A stretch of 34,310 nucleotides of DNA from Streptomyces sp. (GCF_031181555.1 NZ_JAPSKQ010000059.1:1-34310), one strand, 5' to 3'; positions 23,633-30,870 are shown, counted from the first letter of the stretch. A program made the numbers and translations. Notes: generated by a model not told the origin, from the letters alone.

Positions 23633-24316
23633 ATGCAGAGCCGCACCCCAGCCAGTCGCACCGGACGTCCGCGCAGTGCCGCCGCGGACGCCGCGATCCT
23701 GGCCGCGACACGTCAGGCTCTGGTCGAACTGGGGTGGTCCAAGCTCACGTTGGGAGACGTGGCGATCCGCGCCGGGGTTGCCAAGACCACCCTCTACCGG
23801 CGCTGGGCGGGCAAGAACGAACTGGTCGTGGACGCGGTCGCGGAACTCTTCGACGAGTTGTGCGTGCCCGACCGCGGCTCGCTGGCCGCCGACATCGAGG
23901 GCGTGGTGCTGCAGTTCGCCGCGATCCTGGCCCGCCCCGAGGCCAGGAGCGGGCTGATGGCGGTGGTCGCCGAGGCCACCCGCGACGAGGCGCTGCGCGA
24001 GCGCATCCGGGCCTCGATCGTCGACCGGCAGAAACGCCTGGTCCTCGCGGGCCGGGCGCGCGCCCAGGCACGGGGCGAACTGCCGGCCGAGACCGACGCC
24101 GACCGAGCGGCCCGCACCGTCGACCTGATCTTCGACATGGTGGCCGGCGCGGTGGTGCACCGCACCCTGGTGAGCGCGGAGCCGGCGGACGAGGAGTGGG
24201 TGCACGGTTTCACCCGGGTCCTGCTGTCGGGACTCGCCTCGGCCGGCTCGCCCGACCGGGCCCCGGCCCGCCCGCGGAGTGCGGCCGGTGGCGAACTCCC
24301 GTCCGCACGGCGGTGA
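23633..24316 (+). CDS. TetR/AcrR-family regulator
   Basis: The 227-residue repressor-type protein has an N-terminal TetR helix-turn-helix (GRPRSAAADAAILAATRQALVELGWSKLTLGDVAIRAGVAKTTLYRRWAGKNELV, residues about 9-63) and an all-helical ligand domain (about 80-200; VLQFAAILARPEARSGLMAVVAEATRDEALRERIR) of the TetR C-terminal type with VDLIFDMVAGAVVHRTL. The last about 20 residues are Pro/Arg-rich. The ATG 23633 is the family start. Divergent from the YbbN-like gene; a 17-bp palindrome about 90 bases upstream is a likely operator. Ligand and other targets unknown. Confidence 0.88.
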   Translation: MQSRTPASRTGRPRSAAADAAILAATRQALVELGWSKLTLGDVAIRAGVAKTTLYRRWAGKNELVVDAVAELFDELCVPDRGSLAADIEGVVLQFAAILARPEARSGLMAVVAEATRDEALRERIRASIVDRQKRLVLAGRARAQARGELPAETDADRAARTVDLIFDMVAGAVVHRTLVSAEPADEEWVHGFTRVLLSGLASAGSPDRAPARPRSAAGGELPSARR

Positions 24317-24462
24317 CGGCCCGCCGGAGCGGACCCGCCCCGCGAGGACCGGGTGATCGCTCGGCCCGGGACGCACGGCACGCCGGGCATCCGGGGACGC
24401 CCCGCACGGCCGGACCGGACCCGTCGCCGGGGAACGGGGCCGACGCGTCATGAGCCTCGGCG

Positions 24463-24495
24463 GGGAGACCGCCGGCGCGAGCGCCGCGGTCTCCC
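24463..24495 (-). terminator. Hairpin between tetR and icmA, distal
   Basis: GGGAGACCGC (24463-24472) and GCGGTCTCCC (24486-24495) form a 10-bp perfect stem; inner GGCGC/GCGCC extends it after a one-base bulge. Shared by the convergent tetR and icmA transcripts. Confidence 0.65.
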
Positions 24496-24531
24496 GGTAC
24501 GGCGCGGTGGCCCGCAGGCCGTGACCGCCCT

Positions 24532-24569
24532 CCCCGCTCCGTGGGGCCGGCCGACCGCACGGAGCGGGG
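24532..24569 (-). terminator. Hairpin directly after icmA
   Basis: CCCCGCTCCGTG (24532-24543) and CACGGAGCGGGG (24558-24569) pair perfectly over 12 bp, 7 bases beyond the icmA stop. Confidence 0.7.
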
Positions 24570-24576
24570 GCACGGC

Positions 24577-26277
24577 CTAGAAACCGGCGGGCTCGGTGTA
24601 CACGCCCCACTCGTCGCGCAGGACACCGCAGATCTCGCCCAGCGTCGCCTCCGCGCGGACGGCGTCCAGCATCGGCTCGATCATGTTGGCGCCGGAGCGC
24701 GCGGCCGCCACCATGGCGTCGAGCGCGCCGCGCACCGCCGCGTCGTCGCGGGCGGCCCTGCGCTCGCCCAGCAGCCGGACCTGCTCGCGCTCCACCTCGT
24801 GGCTGACCCGCAGGATCTCCAGGTCGCCGGTGACGGACCCGGTGTGCACGTTGACGCCGACGACCTTCTTGTCGCCCTTCTCCAGCGCCTGCTGGTAGCG
24901 GAACGCCGACTCGGCGATCTCGCCGGTGAACCAGCCGTCCTCGATGCCGCGCAGGATCCCGGAGGTGATCGGCCCGATCGGGTGCCGGCCGTCCGGGTGG
25001 GCCCGCAGGCCCCGCTCCTTGATCTGCTCGAAGATCTTCTCCGCGTCGGCCTCGATCCGGTCGGTGAGCTGCTCGACGTACCACGAACCGCCCAGCGGGT
25101 CGGCGACGTTGGCGACGCCGGTCTCCTCCATGAGCACCTGCTGGGTGCGCAGGGCGATCTCGGCGGCCTGCTCGCTGGGCAGCGCGAGGGTCTCGTCGAG
25201 GGCGTTGGTGTGCAGCGAGTTGGTCCCGCCGAGCACGGCGGCCAGCGCCTCCACGGCCGTACGGACGACGTTGTTGTAGGGCTGCTGCGCGGTCAGCGAG
25301 ACACCGGCGGTCTGCGTGTGGAACCGCAGCCACTGCGCCTTCTCGCTCTTCGCGCCGTAGACGTCCCGCATCCAGCGGGCCCAGATCCGCCGGGCCGCGC
25401 GGAACTTGGCGATCTCCTCGAAGAAGTCGACGTGCGCGTCGAAGAAGAAGGACAGCCCCGGCGCGAACACGTCCACGTCGAGCCCGCGGCTGAGCCCCAG
25501 CTCCACGTAGCCGAAACCGTCGGCGAGGGTGTACGCGAGCTCCTGCGCGGCCGTCGCCCCGGCCTCGCGGATGTGGTAGCCGGAGACCGACAGCGGCTTG
25601 TAGGCGGGGATGCCGGCCGCGCAGTGCTCCATCAGGTCGCCGATCAGGCGCAGGTGCGGCTCGGGCTGGAAGAGCCACTCCTTCTGCGCGATGTACTCCT
25701 TGAAGATGTCCGTCTGCAGCGTGCCGTTGAGCACGGCGGGGTCGACGCCCTGGCGTTCGGCCGCGACGACGTACATGCAGAAGACGGGCACGGCGGGCCC
25801 GCTGATGGTCATCGACGTGGTGACGTCGCCGAGCGGGATGTCCCGGAACAGGACCTCCATGTCGGCCGCCGAGTCGATCGCCACCCCGCAGTGCCCGACC
25901 TCGCCCAGGGAGCGCGGGTCGTCGGAGTCGCGGCCCATGAGCGTCGGCATGTCGAAGGCGACGGAGAGCCCGCCCCCGCCGTTGCCGAGGATCATCTTGT
26001 ACCGCTCGTTGGTCTGCTCGGCGTTCCCGAACCCGGCGAACTGCCGGATGGTCCACGTGCGCCCCCGGTAGCCGGTCGGATACAGGCCGCGGGTGAAGGG
26101 GTACTCACCCGGCCAGCCGATCCGCTCGAACCCCTCGTAGGTGTCCCCGGGCCGGGGCCCGTACACCGGCTCCACGGGATCGCCGGAGAGCGTGGTGAAG
26201 TCTGCGTCGCGCTTGCGCGCGGCGTCGTACCGGGCCTGCCAGCGTCGGCGGCCCTCCTCGATGGCGTCAGCGTCCAT
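24577..26277 (-). CDS. icmA: Isobutyryl-CoA mutase large subunit IcmA
   Basis: A 566-residue coenzyme-B12-dependent acyl-CoA mutase subunit with the substrate-binding barrel but no C-terminal B12 domain, so it needs a separate small subunit (IcmB), which is not in the window. Substrate-determining positions match isobutyryl-CoA mutase: Phe80 in TIRQFAGFGNAEQTN (Tyr in methylmalonyl-CoA mutase) and Gln198 in KEYIAQKEW (Arg in methylmalonyl-CoA mutase). The reaction interconverts isobutyryl-CoA and n-butyryl-CoA, linking valine breakdown to fatty acid and polyketide precursors. Other family motifs: SVAFDMPTLMGRDSDD, TISGPAVPVFCMYV, GYHIREAGA, TAQQPYNNVVRTAVEALAAVLGGTNSLHTNALDE. ATG 26277 follows a TAAATT box by seven bases without a spaced Shine-Dalgarno site, predicting a leaderless mRNA. 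Confidence 0.94.
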   Translation of the reverse strand: MDADAIEEGRRRWQARYDAARKRDADFTTLSGDPVEPVYGPRPGDTYEGFERIGWPGEYPFTRGLYPTGYRGRTWTIRQFAGFGNAEQTNERYKMILGNGGGGLSVAFDMPTLMGRDSDDPRSLGEVGHCGVAIDSAADMEVLFRDIPLGDVTTSMTISGPAVPVFCMYVVAAERQGVDPAVLNGTLQTDIFKEYIAQKEWLFQPEPHLRLIGDLMEHCAAGIPAYKPLSVSGYHIREAGATAAQELAYTLADGFGYVELGLSRGLDVDVFAPGLSFFFDAHVDFFEEIAKFRAARRIWARWMRDVYGAKSEKAQWLRFHTQTAGVSLTAQQPYNNVVRTAVEALAAVLGGTNSLHTNALDETLALPSEQAAEIALRTQQVLMEETGVANVADPLGGSWYVEQLTDRIEADAEKIFEQIKERGLRAHPDGRHPIGPITSGILRGIEDGWFTGEIAESAFRYQQALEKGDKKVVGVNVHTGSVTGDLEILRVSHEVEREQVRLLGERRAARDDAAVRGALDAMVAAARSGANMIEPMLDAVRAEATLGEICGVLRDEWGVYTEPAGF

Positions 26278-26284
26278 ACCCTCG

Positions 26285-26314
26285 AATTTACTTGGACGTC
26301 CTAGTAAATGTCGA
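26285..26314 (-). promoter_or_regulatory. icmA promoter overlapped by a 24-bp palindrome
   Basis: On the minus strand TCGACA (26314-26309), 18 bases, then TAAATT (26290-26285). The region 26286-26309 is an almost perfect palindrome: outer arms ATTTACT/AGTAAAT and centre GGACGTCC, with one mismatched pair. It fills the spacer and overlaps the -10, the layout of a repressor-controlled promoter. No B12-riboswitch-sized leader exists. Confidence 0.65.
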
Positions 26315-26361
26315 TGGCTGACCGCCGCACGCTGCTCCGTACGGCGGTGGCGCCCGAAGTG

Positions 26362-26700
26362 TTACGCCTTGGCGACCGCGGGCGCTTCGTCCGCGGCCTT
26401 CGCCTCCAGCTCGCGGCTGATCCTGCGCTCCACGAAGAAGGCGGCCGTCGGAACGGTGCCCGCCAGCAGCACCCAGAGCTGCTTCTTGACCGGCCACTTC
26501 GCCTTGGAGCCGAGATCGAAGGCGAAGATCAGATACACCACGTACAGCCAGCCGTGGGCAATGCTGACCACCTGGGTGAAGTCGTCCGCGCCCTCCATCG
26601 TGAGGGCGTACTTGCCGATCATGCCGAAGACCAGCAGGACGAGCAGGACACCGGTGACGTAGGCCATGACCCGGTAGCGGGTCAGCACGCTCTTCTTCAT
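26362..26700 (-). CDS. DUF3817 membrane protein, copy 1
   Basis: The 112-residue protein has three hydrophobic segments (about 10-32, 44-62 and 73-92) and the family pattern VLTRYRVMAYVTGVLLVLLVF, SIAHGWLYVVYLIFAFDLGSKAKWP and a cytoplasmic tail ERRISRELEAKA. This is the DUF3817 type, of unknown function. ATG 26700 lies seven bases after TACGCT with no ribosome site, suggesting a leaderless mRNA. A second copy lies 1 kb away at 27668, about equally long, with shared HGxLxVxY and KWP-K motifs. Confidence 0.82.
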   Translation of the reverse strand: MKKSVLTRYRVMAYVTGVLLVLLVFGMIGKYALTMEGADDFTQVVSIAHGWLYVVYLIFAFDLGSKAKWPVKKQLWVLLAGTVPTAAFFVERRISRELEAKAADEAPAVAKA

Positions 26701-26707
26701 GCGGTCG

Positions 26708-26713
26708 AGCGTA
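26708..26713 (-). promoter_or_regulatory. -10 box of DUF3817 copy 1
   Basis: TACGCT on the minus strand, seven bases before the ATG. No -35 at standard spacing is evident. Confidence 0.4.
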
Positions 26714-26757
26714 ACGGGCCGTTCAGGGAGATCCCGGGCCGGGGCGCGTGGACCGCG

Positions 26758-27267
26758 TCACCCCTCCTCGAAGTCCCCCGCCGCGAGTCGCAGCGGCCGG
26801 AGCATCGCGAAGATCTCGCCGCACTCCTCGGCGTCGTAGACGCCCAGGCCGAAGTCCATGGCCATCAGGTCGCGGGTGGCCGACTCGACCACCTCGCGGC
26901 CCTTGTCGGTGATGGTCGCGAGGGTGCCGCGGCCGTCGTTGGGGTTGGGGCGCTTGTCCACCAGGCCCGACCTCACCAGCCGGTCCACGGTGTTCGTCAC
27001 CGAGGTGGGGTGCACCATCAGCCGCTCGCCGATCTTGGACATCGGCAGCTCCCCGGACTTGGAGAAGGTCAGCAGCACCAGCGCCTCGTACCGCGCGAAC
27101 GTCAGCCCGTACGGCTTGACCACCGCGTCGACCTCGGCCAGCAGGATCTGGTGCGCGCGCATGATCGACGTGATCGCGGCCATCGACGGCACGCTTCCCC
27201 AGCGCTGCTTCCAGAGCTCGTCGGCGCGGGCGATGGGATCGAACGAGAGGCTGAGCGGCTTCGGCAC
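26758..27267 (-). CDS. MarR-family regulator 1
   Basis: The 169-residue protein has N-terminal helices (ADELWKQRW, AAITSIMRAHQILLAEVDAVVKPYGLT), a winged helix (LPMSKIGERLMVHPTSVTNTVDRLVRSGLVDKR) and wing DGRGTLATITDKGREVVE. The GTG start at 27267 lies seven bases after TAAGGT, predicting a leaderless mRNA. It lies 57 bases upstream of the DUF3817 copy 1 gene on the same strand, so both could share a transcript; upstream a strong terminator isolates it from the MTH1187-type gene. Effector unknown. Confidence 0.88.
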   Translation of the reverse strand: MPKPLSLSFDPIARADELWKQRWGSVPSMAAITSIMRAHQILLAEVDAVVKPYGLTFARYEALVLLTFSKSGELPMSKIGERLMVHPTSVTNTVDRLVRSGLVDKRPNPNDGRGTLATITDKGREVVESATRDLMAMDFGLGVYDAEECGEIFAMLRPLRLAAGDFEEG

Positions 27268-27274
27268 GGATCCG

Positions 27275-27303
27275 ACCTTACCGGCCGGTCATATGCCGGT
27301 CAG
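27275..27303 (-). promoter_or_regulatory. Promoter of MarR regulator 1 with palindromic spacer
   Basis: CTGACC (27303-27298), 17 bases, TAAGGT (27280-27275) on the minus strand. The palindrome ACCGGCCGGT (27280-27289) sits in the spacer touching the -10, a plausible autoregulatory site. Confidence 0.55.
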
Positions 27304-27318
27304 CCCCGTCTCGCTCTT

Positions 27319-27351
27319 CGGTCGGCGGGACCGCCCCGGTCCCGCCGACCG
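27319..27351 (-). terminator. Terminator of the DUF3817-MTH1187 operon
   Basis: A 15-bp perfect stem, CGGTCGGCGGGACCG with CGGTCCCGCCGACCG, and a CCC loop; 17 bases after the stop of the thiamine-binding protein gene. Confidence 0.9.
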
Positions 27352-27368
27352 CCTCGTACGGCCGCCGG

Positions 27369-27671
27369 CTACCCGGCGTCCTGCGCCAGGTGCCGCTCCA
27401 CGGTCTCCACCTTGGACGTGAGACCGTTCTCCACCCCCGGGCGGATGTCGGCCTTGAGGACCACCGAGACCCGCGGGGCCCGCGCCTCCACGGCGGCGAC
27501 GGCGCGCCTCACGACGTCCATCACCTCGTCCCACTCCCCCTCGACCGAGGTGAACATGGCATCGGTGCGGTTCGGCAGCCCGGACTCGCGGACCACCCGC
27601 ACGGCGTCGGCGACGTACTCCCCCACGTCCTCGCCCACACCGAGCGGCGTCACGGAAAAGGCGACGATCAC
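27369..27671 (-). CDS. MTH1187-type thiamine-binding protein
   Basis: A 100-residue ferredoxin-like-fold protein: [54 protein letters not shown], with the conserved central [11 protein letters not shown]. Relatives bind thiamine and form tetramers; physiological role is unclear. GTG 27671 overlaps the stop of the upstream DUF3817 gene by four bases (GTGA), so the two are coupled. Confidence 0.88.
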   Translation of the reverse strand: MIVAFSVTPLGVGEDVGEYVADAVRVVRESGLPNRTDAMFTSVEGEWDEVMDVVRRAVAAVEARAPRVSVVLKADIRPGVENGLTSKVETVERHLAQDAG

Positions 27672-28012
27672 GCCTGCACGACCCCTTCGCCGCGGGCGCG
27701 GGAGGCGATCACCGCGTCCTCGGCCTCACGCTTGAGCCGGCGCTCGGCGAAGAAGCCGCCGGCGGGCAGGACCGACATCAGGAAGTAGAAGGCGGCGGTC
27801 TTCAGCGGCCACTTGGCGCGGTTCCAGGCGTCCGCCCAGAAGAGCACGTACAGGACGAAGAGGAAGCCGTGGACCGCGCCCATCACCGGGACGGCGTTGA
27901 AGTCCGTGGTCCGCTTCAGGACCGAGCAGACGAGCAGGACGAGGAACGAGATCGCCTCGGGGCCCGAGACCAGGCGGAGGCGGCGGAGGGCGGTGGCGGT
28001 CTTGATGTCCAC
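27668..28012 (-). CDS. DUF3817 membrane protein, copy 2
   Basis: The 114-residue protein has three hydrophobic segments (19-34, 43-61, 72-88) and motifs [46 protein letters not shown] and [16 protein letters not shown] 28012 has AAGG about eight bases upstream. First gene of a two-gene operon with the MTH1187-type protein; paralogous to the protein at 26362. Function unknown. Confidence 0.85.
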   Translation of the reverse strand: MDIKTATALRRLRLVSGPEAISFLVLLVCSVLKRTTDFNAVPVMGAVHGFLFVLYVLFWADAWNRAKWPLKTAAFYFLMSVLPAGGFFAERRLKREAEDAVIASRARGEGVVQA

Positions 28013-28097
28013 GGATCACCTTCGGTGGGAGAGACGTCGGCGTCGACGGGTAGGACGGTTTGTGAACGCACGCACAAGCGTCCGCCCATTGTGGCAA

Positions 28098-28124
28098 ACC
28101 CCCTCCGCGGCCACCGGAGGGGGT
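28098..28124. repeat. Hairpin in divergent region upstream of AIM24 operon
   Basis: ACCCCCTCCG (28098-28107) and CGGAGGGGGT (28115-28124) form a 10-bp stem with a 7-base loop, between divergent genes, so it is not an obvious terminator. Could be an operator or insulate the two promoters. Confidence 0.45.
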
Positions 28125-28196
28125 CCCGTAGCCCGTAGGGGTCCGATCGGGGTGCGGTTCCCCCCACGGGACCTGTCGGCGGGGCAAAGGGGCCGC

Positions 28197-28202
28197 TACC
28201 GT
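28197..28202 (+). promoter_or_regulatory. -10 box of the AIM24 operon
   Basis: TACCGT lies seven bases before the GTG at 28210; no ribosome site precedes either this GTG or the nearby in-frame ATG at 28216. Confidence 0.4.
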
Positions 28203-28209
28203 CGCAAGC

Positions 28210-28848
28210 GTGGCGATGTTCCGACTTCAGAGCAGCAAGGTGCTCGCCGTCGACATGACCGGGGATGCCGTGAAGGCGAAGAACGGCTCCATGGTCGCGT
28301 ACGACGGCGACATGACCTTCAAGAAGCTCAGCGGCGGCGGTGAGGGCCTGAGGGGGATGGTGACCCGGCGGCTGACGGGCGAGCAGATGACGGTGATGGA
28401 GGTGAAAGGGCACGGGACCTGCTGGTTCGCGGACCGCGCGTCCGAGATCAGCCTCGTCGGCCTCCGGGGCGACAAGCTCTACGTGGAGTCGAGCAACCTG
28501 CTGGCGACCGACGGCGGACTGCGCACCGGCACCGGCTTCACCGGGGTGCGCGGCGCCTCGCAGGGCAACGGGCTGTTCACGACCACCGTCGAGGGGCACG
28601 GCCAGGCGGCGCTCCTGTCGGACGGTCCCGCGATCGTCCTCCGGGTCGGTCCGCAGTACCCGCTGACCGTCGACCCCGGCGCCTACGTGGCCCACCAGGG
28701 GAACCTGCGGCAGTCGTTCCAGTCCGGTGTGACCTTCCGCACCCTGATCGGCGAGGGCGGCGGCGAGGCCTTCCAGATCCGGTTCGAGGGCGACGGGCTG
28801 GTCTACGTGCAGCCCAGTGAGCGGAACACGATCGCGGGGGACGTCTGA
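28210..28848 (+). CDS. AIM24-family protein 1
   Basis: The 212-residue, signal-less protein of the AIM24 family (beta-roll fold related to the TRAP-like superfamily). Typical pattern: VKAKNGSMVAYDGDMTFKK, GHGTCWFADRASEISLVGLRGDKLYVESSNLLATDG, GLFTTTVEGHGQAALLSDG, LTVDPGAYVAHQGNL, GEAFQIRFEGDGLVYVQPSE. Yeast AIM24 acts in mitochondria; bacterial roles are unknown. The gene heads three tandem homologues (next start 2 bases after its stop). GTG 28210 is taken, with ATG 28216 as the alternative. Confidence 0.85.
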   Translation: MAMFRLQSSKVLAVDMTGDAVKAKNGSMVAYDGDMTFKKLSGGGEGLRGMVTRRLTGEQMTVMEVKGHGTCWFADRASEISLVGLRGDKLYVESSNLLATDGGLRTGTGFTGVRGASQGNGLFTTTVEGHGQAALLSDGPAIVLRVGPQYPLTVDPGAYVAHQGNLRQSFQSGVTFRTLIGEGGGEAFQIRFEGDGLVYVQPSERNTIAGDV

Positions 28849-28849
28849 C

Positions 28850-29500
28850 ATGGCCTTCCGGGAGATCAACGCGAAGATGGTCGAGGCGACCGTGGCGCCG
28901 GGCCGGCGGCTGTTCAGCCAGCGCGGCGCGATGCTCGCGTACCAGGGGGAGGTGAGCTTCACCCCGAACAGGGCGGGCGGCCAGGGCGGGCTGATGTCGA
29001 TGATCGGCCGGCGCGTGGCGAACGAGGACACGCCCCTGATGACCGTCGAGGGCAGCGGCACGGTCCTGTTCGGGCACGGCGGCCACCACGTGCAGGTGAT
29101 CAACCTCGCCGGGGACACCCTGTACGTCGAGGCGGACCGGCTGCTGGCCTTCGAGGGCACCCTGGAGCAGGGCACGGTGTTCCTGGGCTCGCAGGGCGGG
29201 GTGATGGGCATGGTCCGGGGACAGGTCTCCGGGCAGGGGCTGTTCACGACCACGCTGAAGGGGCACGGCTCCGTCGCCGTGATGGCCCACGGCGGGGTGA
29301 TCGAGATCCCGATCGCCCCGCAGCGCCCGGTGCACGTCGACCCGCAGGCCTACGTCGCCCACCACGGCGACGTCCGCAACAAGCTGTCCACGGCCCTCGG
29401 CTGGCGGGACATGGTGGGCCGCGGCTCCGGTGAGGCGTTCCAGCTGGAGCTGAGCGGCAGCGGTGCGGTGTACGTCCAGGCGTCGGAGGAGAAGCTGTGA
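28850..29500 (+). CDS. AIM24-family protein 2
   Basis: A 216-residue paralogue: FSQRGAMLAYQGEVSF, TVEGSGTVLFGHGGHHVQVINLAGDTLYVEADRLLAFEG, GLFTTTLKGHGSVAVMAHGG, VDPQAYVAHHGDVRNKL, GEAFQLELSGSGAVYVQASE. ATG 28850 with GGGGGA upstream is preferred over an in-frame start at 28817 that would overlap gene 1. It contains a Gly/Met-rich loop (RAGGQGGLMSMIGR). Its stop overlaps gene 3 by four bases (GTGA), indicating a coupled set, possibly subunits of one hetero-oligomer. Confidence 0.87.
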   Translation: MAFREINAKMVEATVAPGRRLFSQRGAMLAYQGEVSFTPNRAGGQGGLMSMIGRRVANEDTPLMTVEGSGTVLFGHGGHHVQVINLAGDTLYVEADRLLAFEGTLEQGTVFLGSQGGVMGMVRGQVSGQGLFTTTLKGHGSVAVMAHGGVIEIPIAPQRPVHVDPQAYVAHHGDVRNKLSTALGWRDMVGRGSGEAFQLELSGSGAVYVQASEEKL

Positions 29501-30297
29501 GCACCTACGGAACCCCGGGCGCCGGACCCGCGGTCTTCGACCCGATGACGCTGCCGTCCGACGACAACGTCGATCACTACACCTTCTGCGTGGAGCTCAA
29601 GGGCACCCAGTGGTTCATGCAGAAGGGGAAGATGATCGCCTACTACGGTTCGATCGAGTTCAACGGCATCGGACACGGCCGACTCGACCGGCTCGTCCGT
29701 ACGTCGTTCCATTCGCCTCTGCACGCGAGCGACTGGGTCGTGGCGGAGGGCTCGGGCAAGATGCTCCTCGCCGACCGGGCCTTCGACGTGAATTCGTACG
29801 ACCTGGACGACGGCAATCTGACCATTCGCTCGGGCAACCTCCTCGCTTTTCAGCCAAGTCTCTCGCTGAAGCAGTCGATCGTGCCGGGTTTCCTGACCCT
29901 GATCGGAACCGGAAAGTTCGTGGCCGCGTCCAACGGTCCGGTGGTCTTCATGGAGCCTCCGATCCGGGTGGACCCGCAGGCGCTGGTCGGATGGGCGGAC
30001 TGCCCCTCTCCGTGCCACCACTACGACCACGGCTACATGACCGGCCTCATGGGCGGTCTACGTGCGATGACGGGCCTCGGCGGGGCCTCCGGCGAGGAGC
30101 ACCAGTTCGAGTTCGCGGGGGCCGGCACGGTGCTGCTCCAGTCGTCCGAGACCCTGATGACGGAGCAGGCCACGGGGGTCGCTCCGCAGCAGCCGGGGGT
30201 ACCCGGGGGCGGGGCGTCCGGCGGGTCCGGACAGCCGGCCGGGGCACCGCGCCTTCCCGGACAGCTGGGCGACCTCCAGCGTCGCTTCGGGCTGTGA
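29497..30297 (+). CDS. AIM24-family protein 3 with Cys/His cluster and Gly/Pro-rich tail
   Basis: A 266-residue divergent paralogue: MQKGKMIAYYGSIEF, VVAEGSGKMLLADRAFDVNSYDLDDGNLTIRSGNLLAFQ, EEHQFEFAGAGTVLLQSSE. Unlike its neighbours it carries CPSPCHHYDH (Cys169, Cys173, His174, His175, His178), a possible metal site, followed by GYMTGLMGGLRAMTGLGG, and a C-terminal Gly/Pro-rich tail (about 225-266). The stretch 29790-29880 uses unusual A/T-ending codons (for example CTCGCTTTTCAGCCAAGTCT). Start fixed by the GTGA overlap. Function unknown. Confidence 0.85.
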   Translation: MSTYGTPGAGPAVFDPMTLPSDDNVDHYTFCVELKGTQWFMQKGKMIAYYGSIEFNGIGHGRLDRLVRTSFHSPLHASDWVVAEGSGKMLLADRAFDVNSYDLDDGNLTIRSGNLLAFQPSLSLKQSIVPGFLTLIGTGKFVAASNGPVVFMEPPIRVDPQALVGWADCPSPCHHYDHGYMTGLMGGLRAMTGLGGASGEEHQFEFAGAGTVLLQSSETLMTEQATGVAPQQPGVPGGGASGGSGQPAGAPRLPGQLGDLQRRFGL

Positions 30298-30312
30298 GCG
30301 GTAGTCTGCGGA

Positions 30313-30346
30313 GTGTGACGTCGAACGCGTGCACGCTGTGTCACAC
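30313..30346. promoter_or_regulatory. Dyads between AIM24 operon and marR gene
   Basis: GTGTGAC (30313-30319) and GTCACAC (30340-30346) are perfect inverted arms around an inner palindrome GCGTGCACGC (30327-30336). They lie in the 96-base gap and could terminate the AIM24 operon or bind a regulator. Confidence 0.45.
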
Positions 30347-30381
30347 GGAAGCATCATTCGTTCGCCTTTCAACTTCTTAGG

Positions 30382-30387
30382 TAGACT
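30382..30387 (+). promoter_or_regulatory. -10 box of MarR regulator 2
   Basis: TAGACT lies six bases before the ATG with no ribosome site. ACTTC occurs twice (30372 and 30385) nine bases apart around it. Confidence 0.5.
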
Positions 30388-30393
30388 TCATTC

Positions 30394-30870
30394 ATGGAGA
30401 CCGAGACGGCCACGCGCTGGCTGACCCATGCGGAGCAGTGCGCCTGGCGCACCCACCTGGAGGTCAACAGACTGTTGACCTACCAGCTCGAGAAGGACCT
30501 GCAGCCGTTCGGCCTGACAATGAACGACTACGAGATCCTGGTGAATCTCTCCGAGTCGGAGGACCGACGGATGCGGATGAGCGACCTCGCCGCCGCCACC
30601 CTGCAGTCCAAGAGCCGCCTCTCGCACCAGATCACCCGGATGGAGAACGCGAACCTGGTCCGGCGGGAGAACTGCGAGTCCGACCGCCGCGGGCTCTACG
30701 CGGTCCTCACCGAGCACGGCATGGAAACCATGCAGAAGGTCGCGCCGCACCACGTGGCGTCCGTGCGCCGGCACTTCATCGACCTGCTCTCCCCCGAGGA
30801 CCTCACCGGACTCGACAAGGCCCTCAGGCCCATCGCGGAACACCTGCGCGGGCAGCGGGGCCGCCCCTGA
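30394..30870 (+). CDS. MarR-family regulator 2
   Basis: The 158-residue protein: N-terminal dimerisation helices (WLTHAEQCAWRTHLEVNRLLTYQLEKDLQPFGLT), winged helix (MRMSDLAAATLQSKSRLSHQITRMENANLVRRE) and wing CESDRRGLYAVLTEHGMETM, then a C-terminal helix pair. Two cysteines (Cys17 and one before the wing) are present. ATG 30394 is preceded by a TANNNT box and no Shine-Dalgarno, so leaderless. It could control the AIM24 operon just upstream or itself; unproven. Confidence 0.9.
   Translation: METETATRWLTHAEQCAWRTHLEVNRLLTYQLEKDLQPFGLTMNDYEILVNLSESEDRRMRMSDLAAATLQSKSRLSHQITRMENANLVRRENCESDRRGLYAVLTEHGMETMQKVAPHHVASVRRHFIDLLSPEDLTGLDKALRPIAEHLRGQRGRP

Noticed and set aside
26278..26361. Cobalamin riboswitch before icmA
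   Set aside because: The predicted leader is essentially zero and the whole gap is 84 bases, too short for a B12 riboswitch.
28013..28209. Hairpin 28098-28124 as a terminator
   Set aside because: It lies between two divergent starts, so no transcript ends there; kept only as a repeat.
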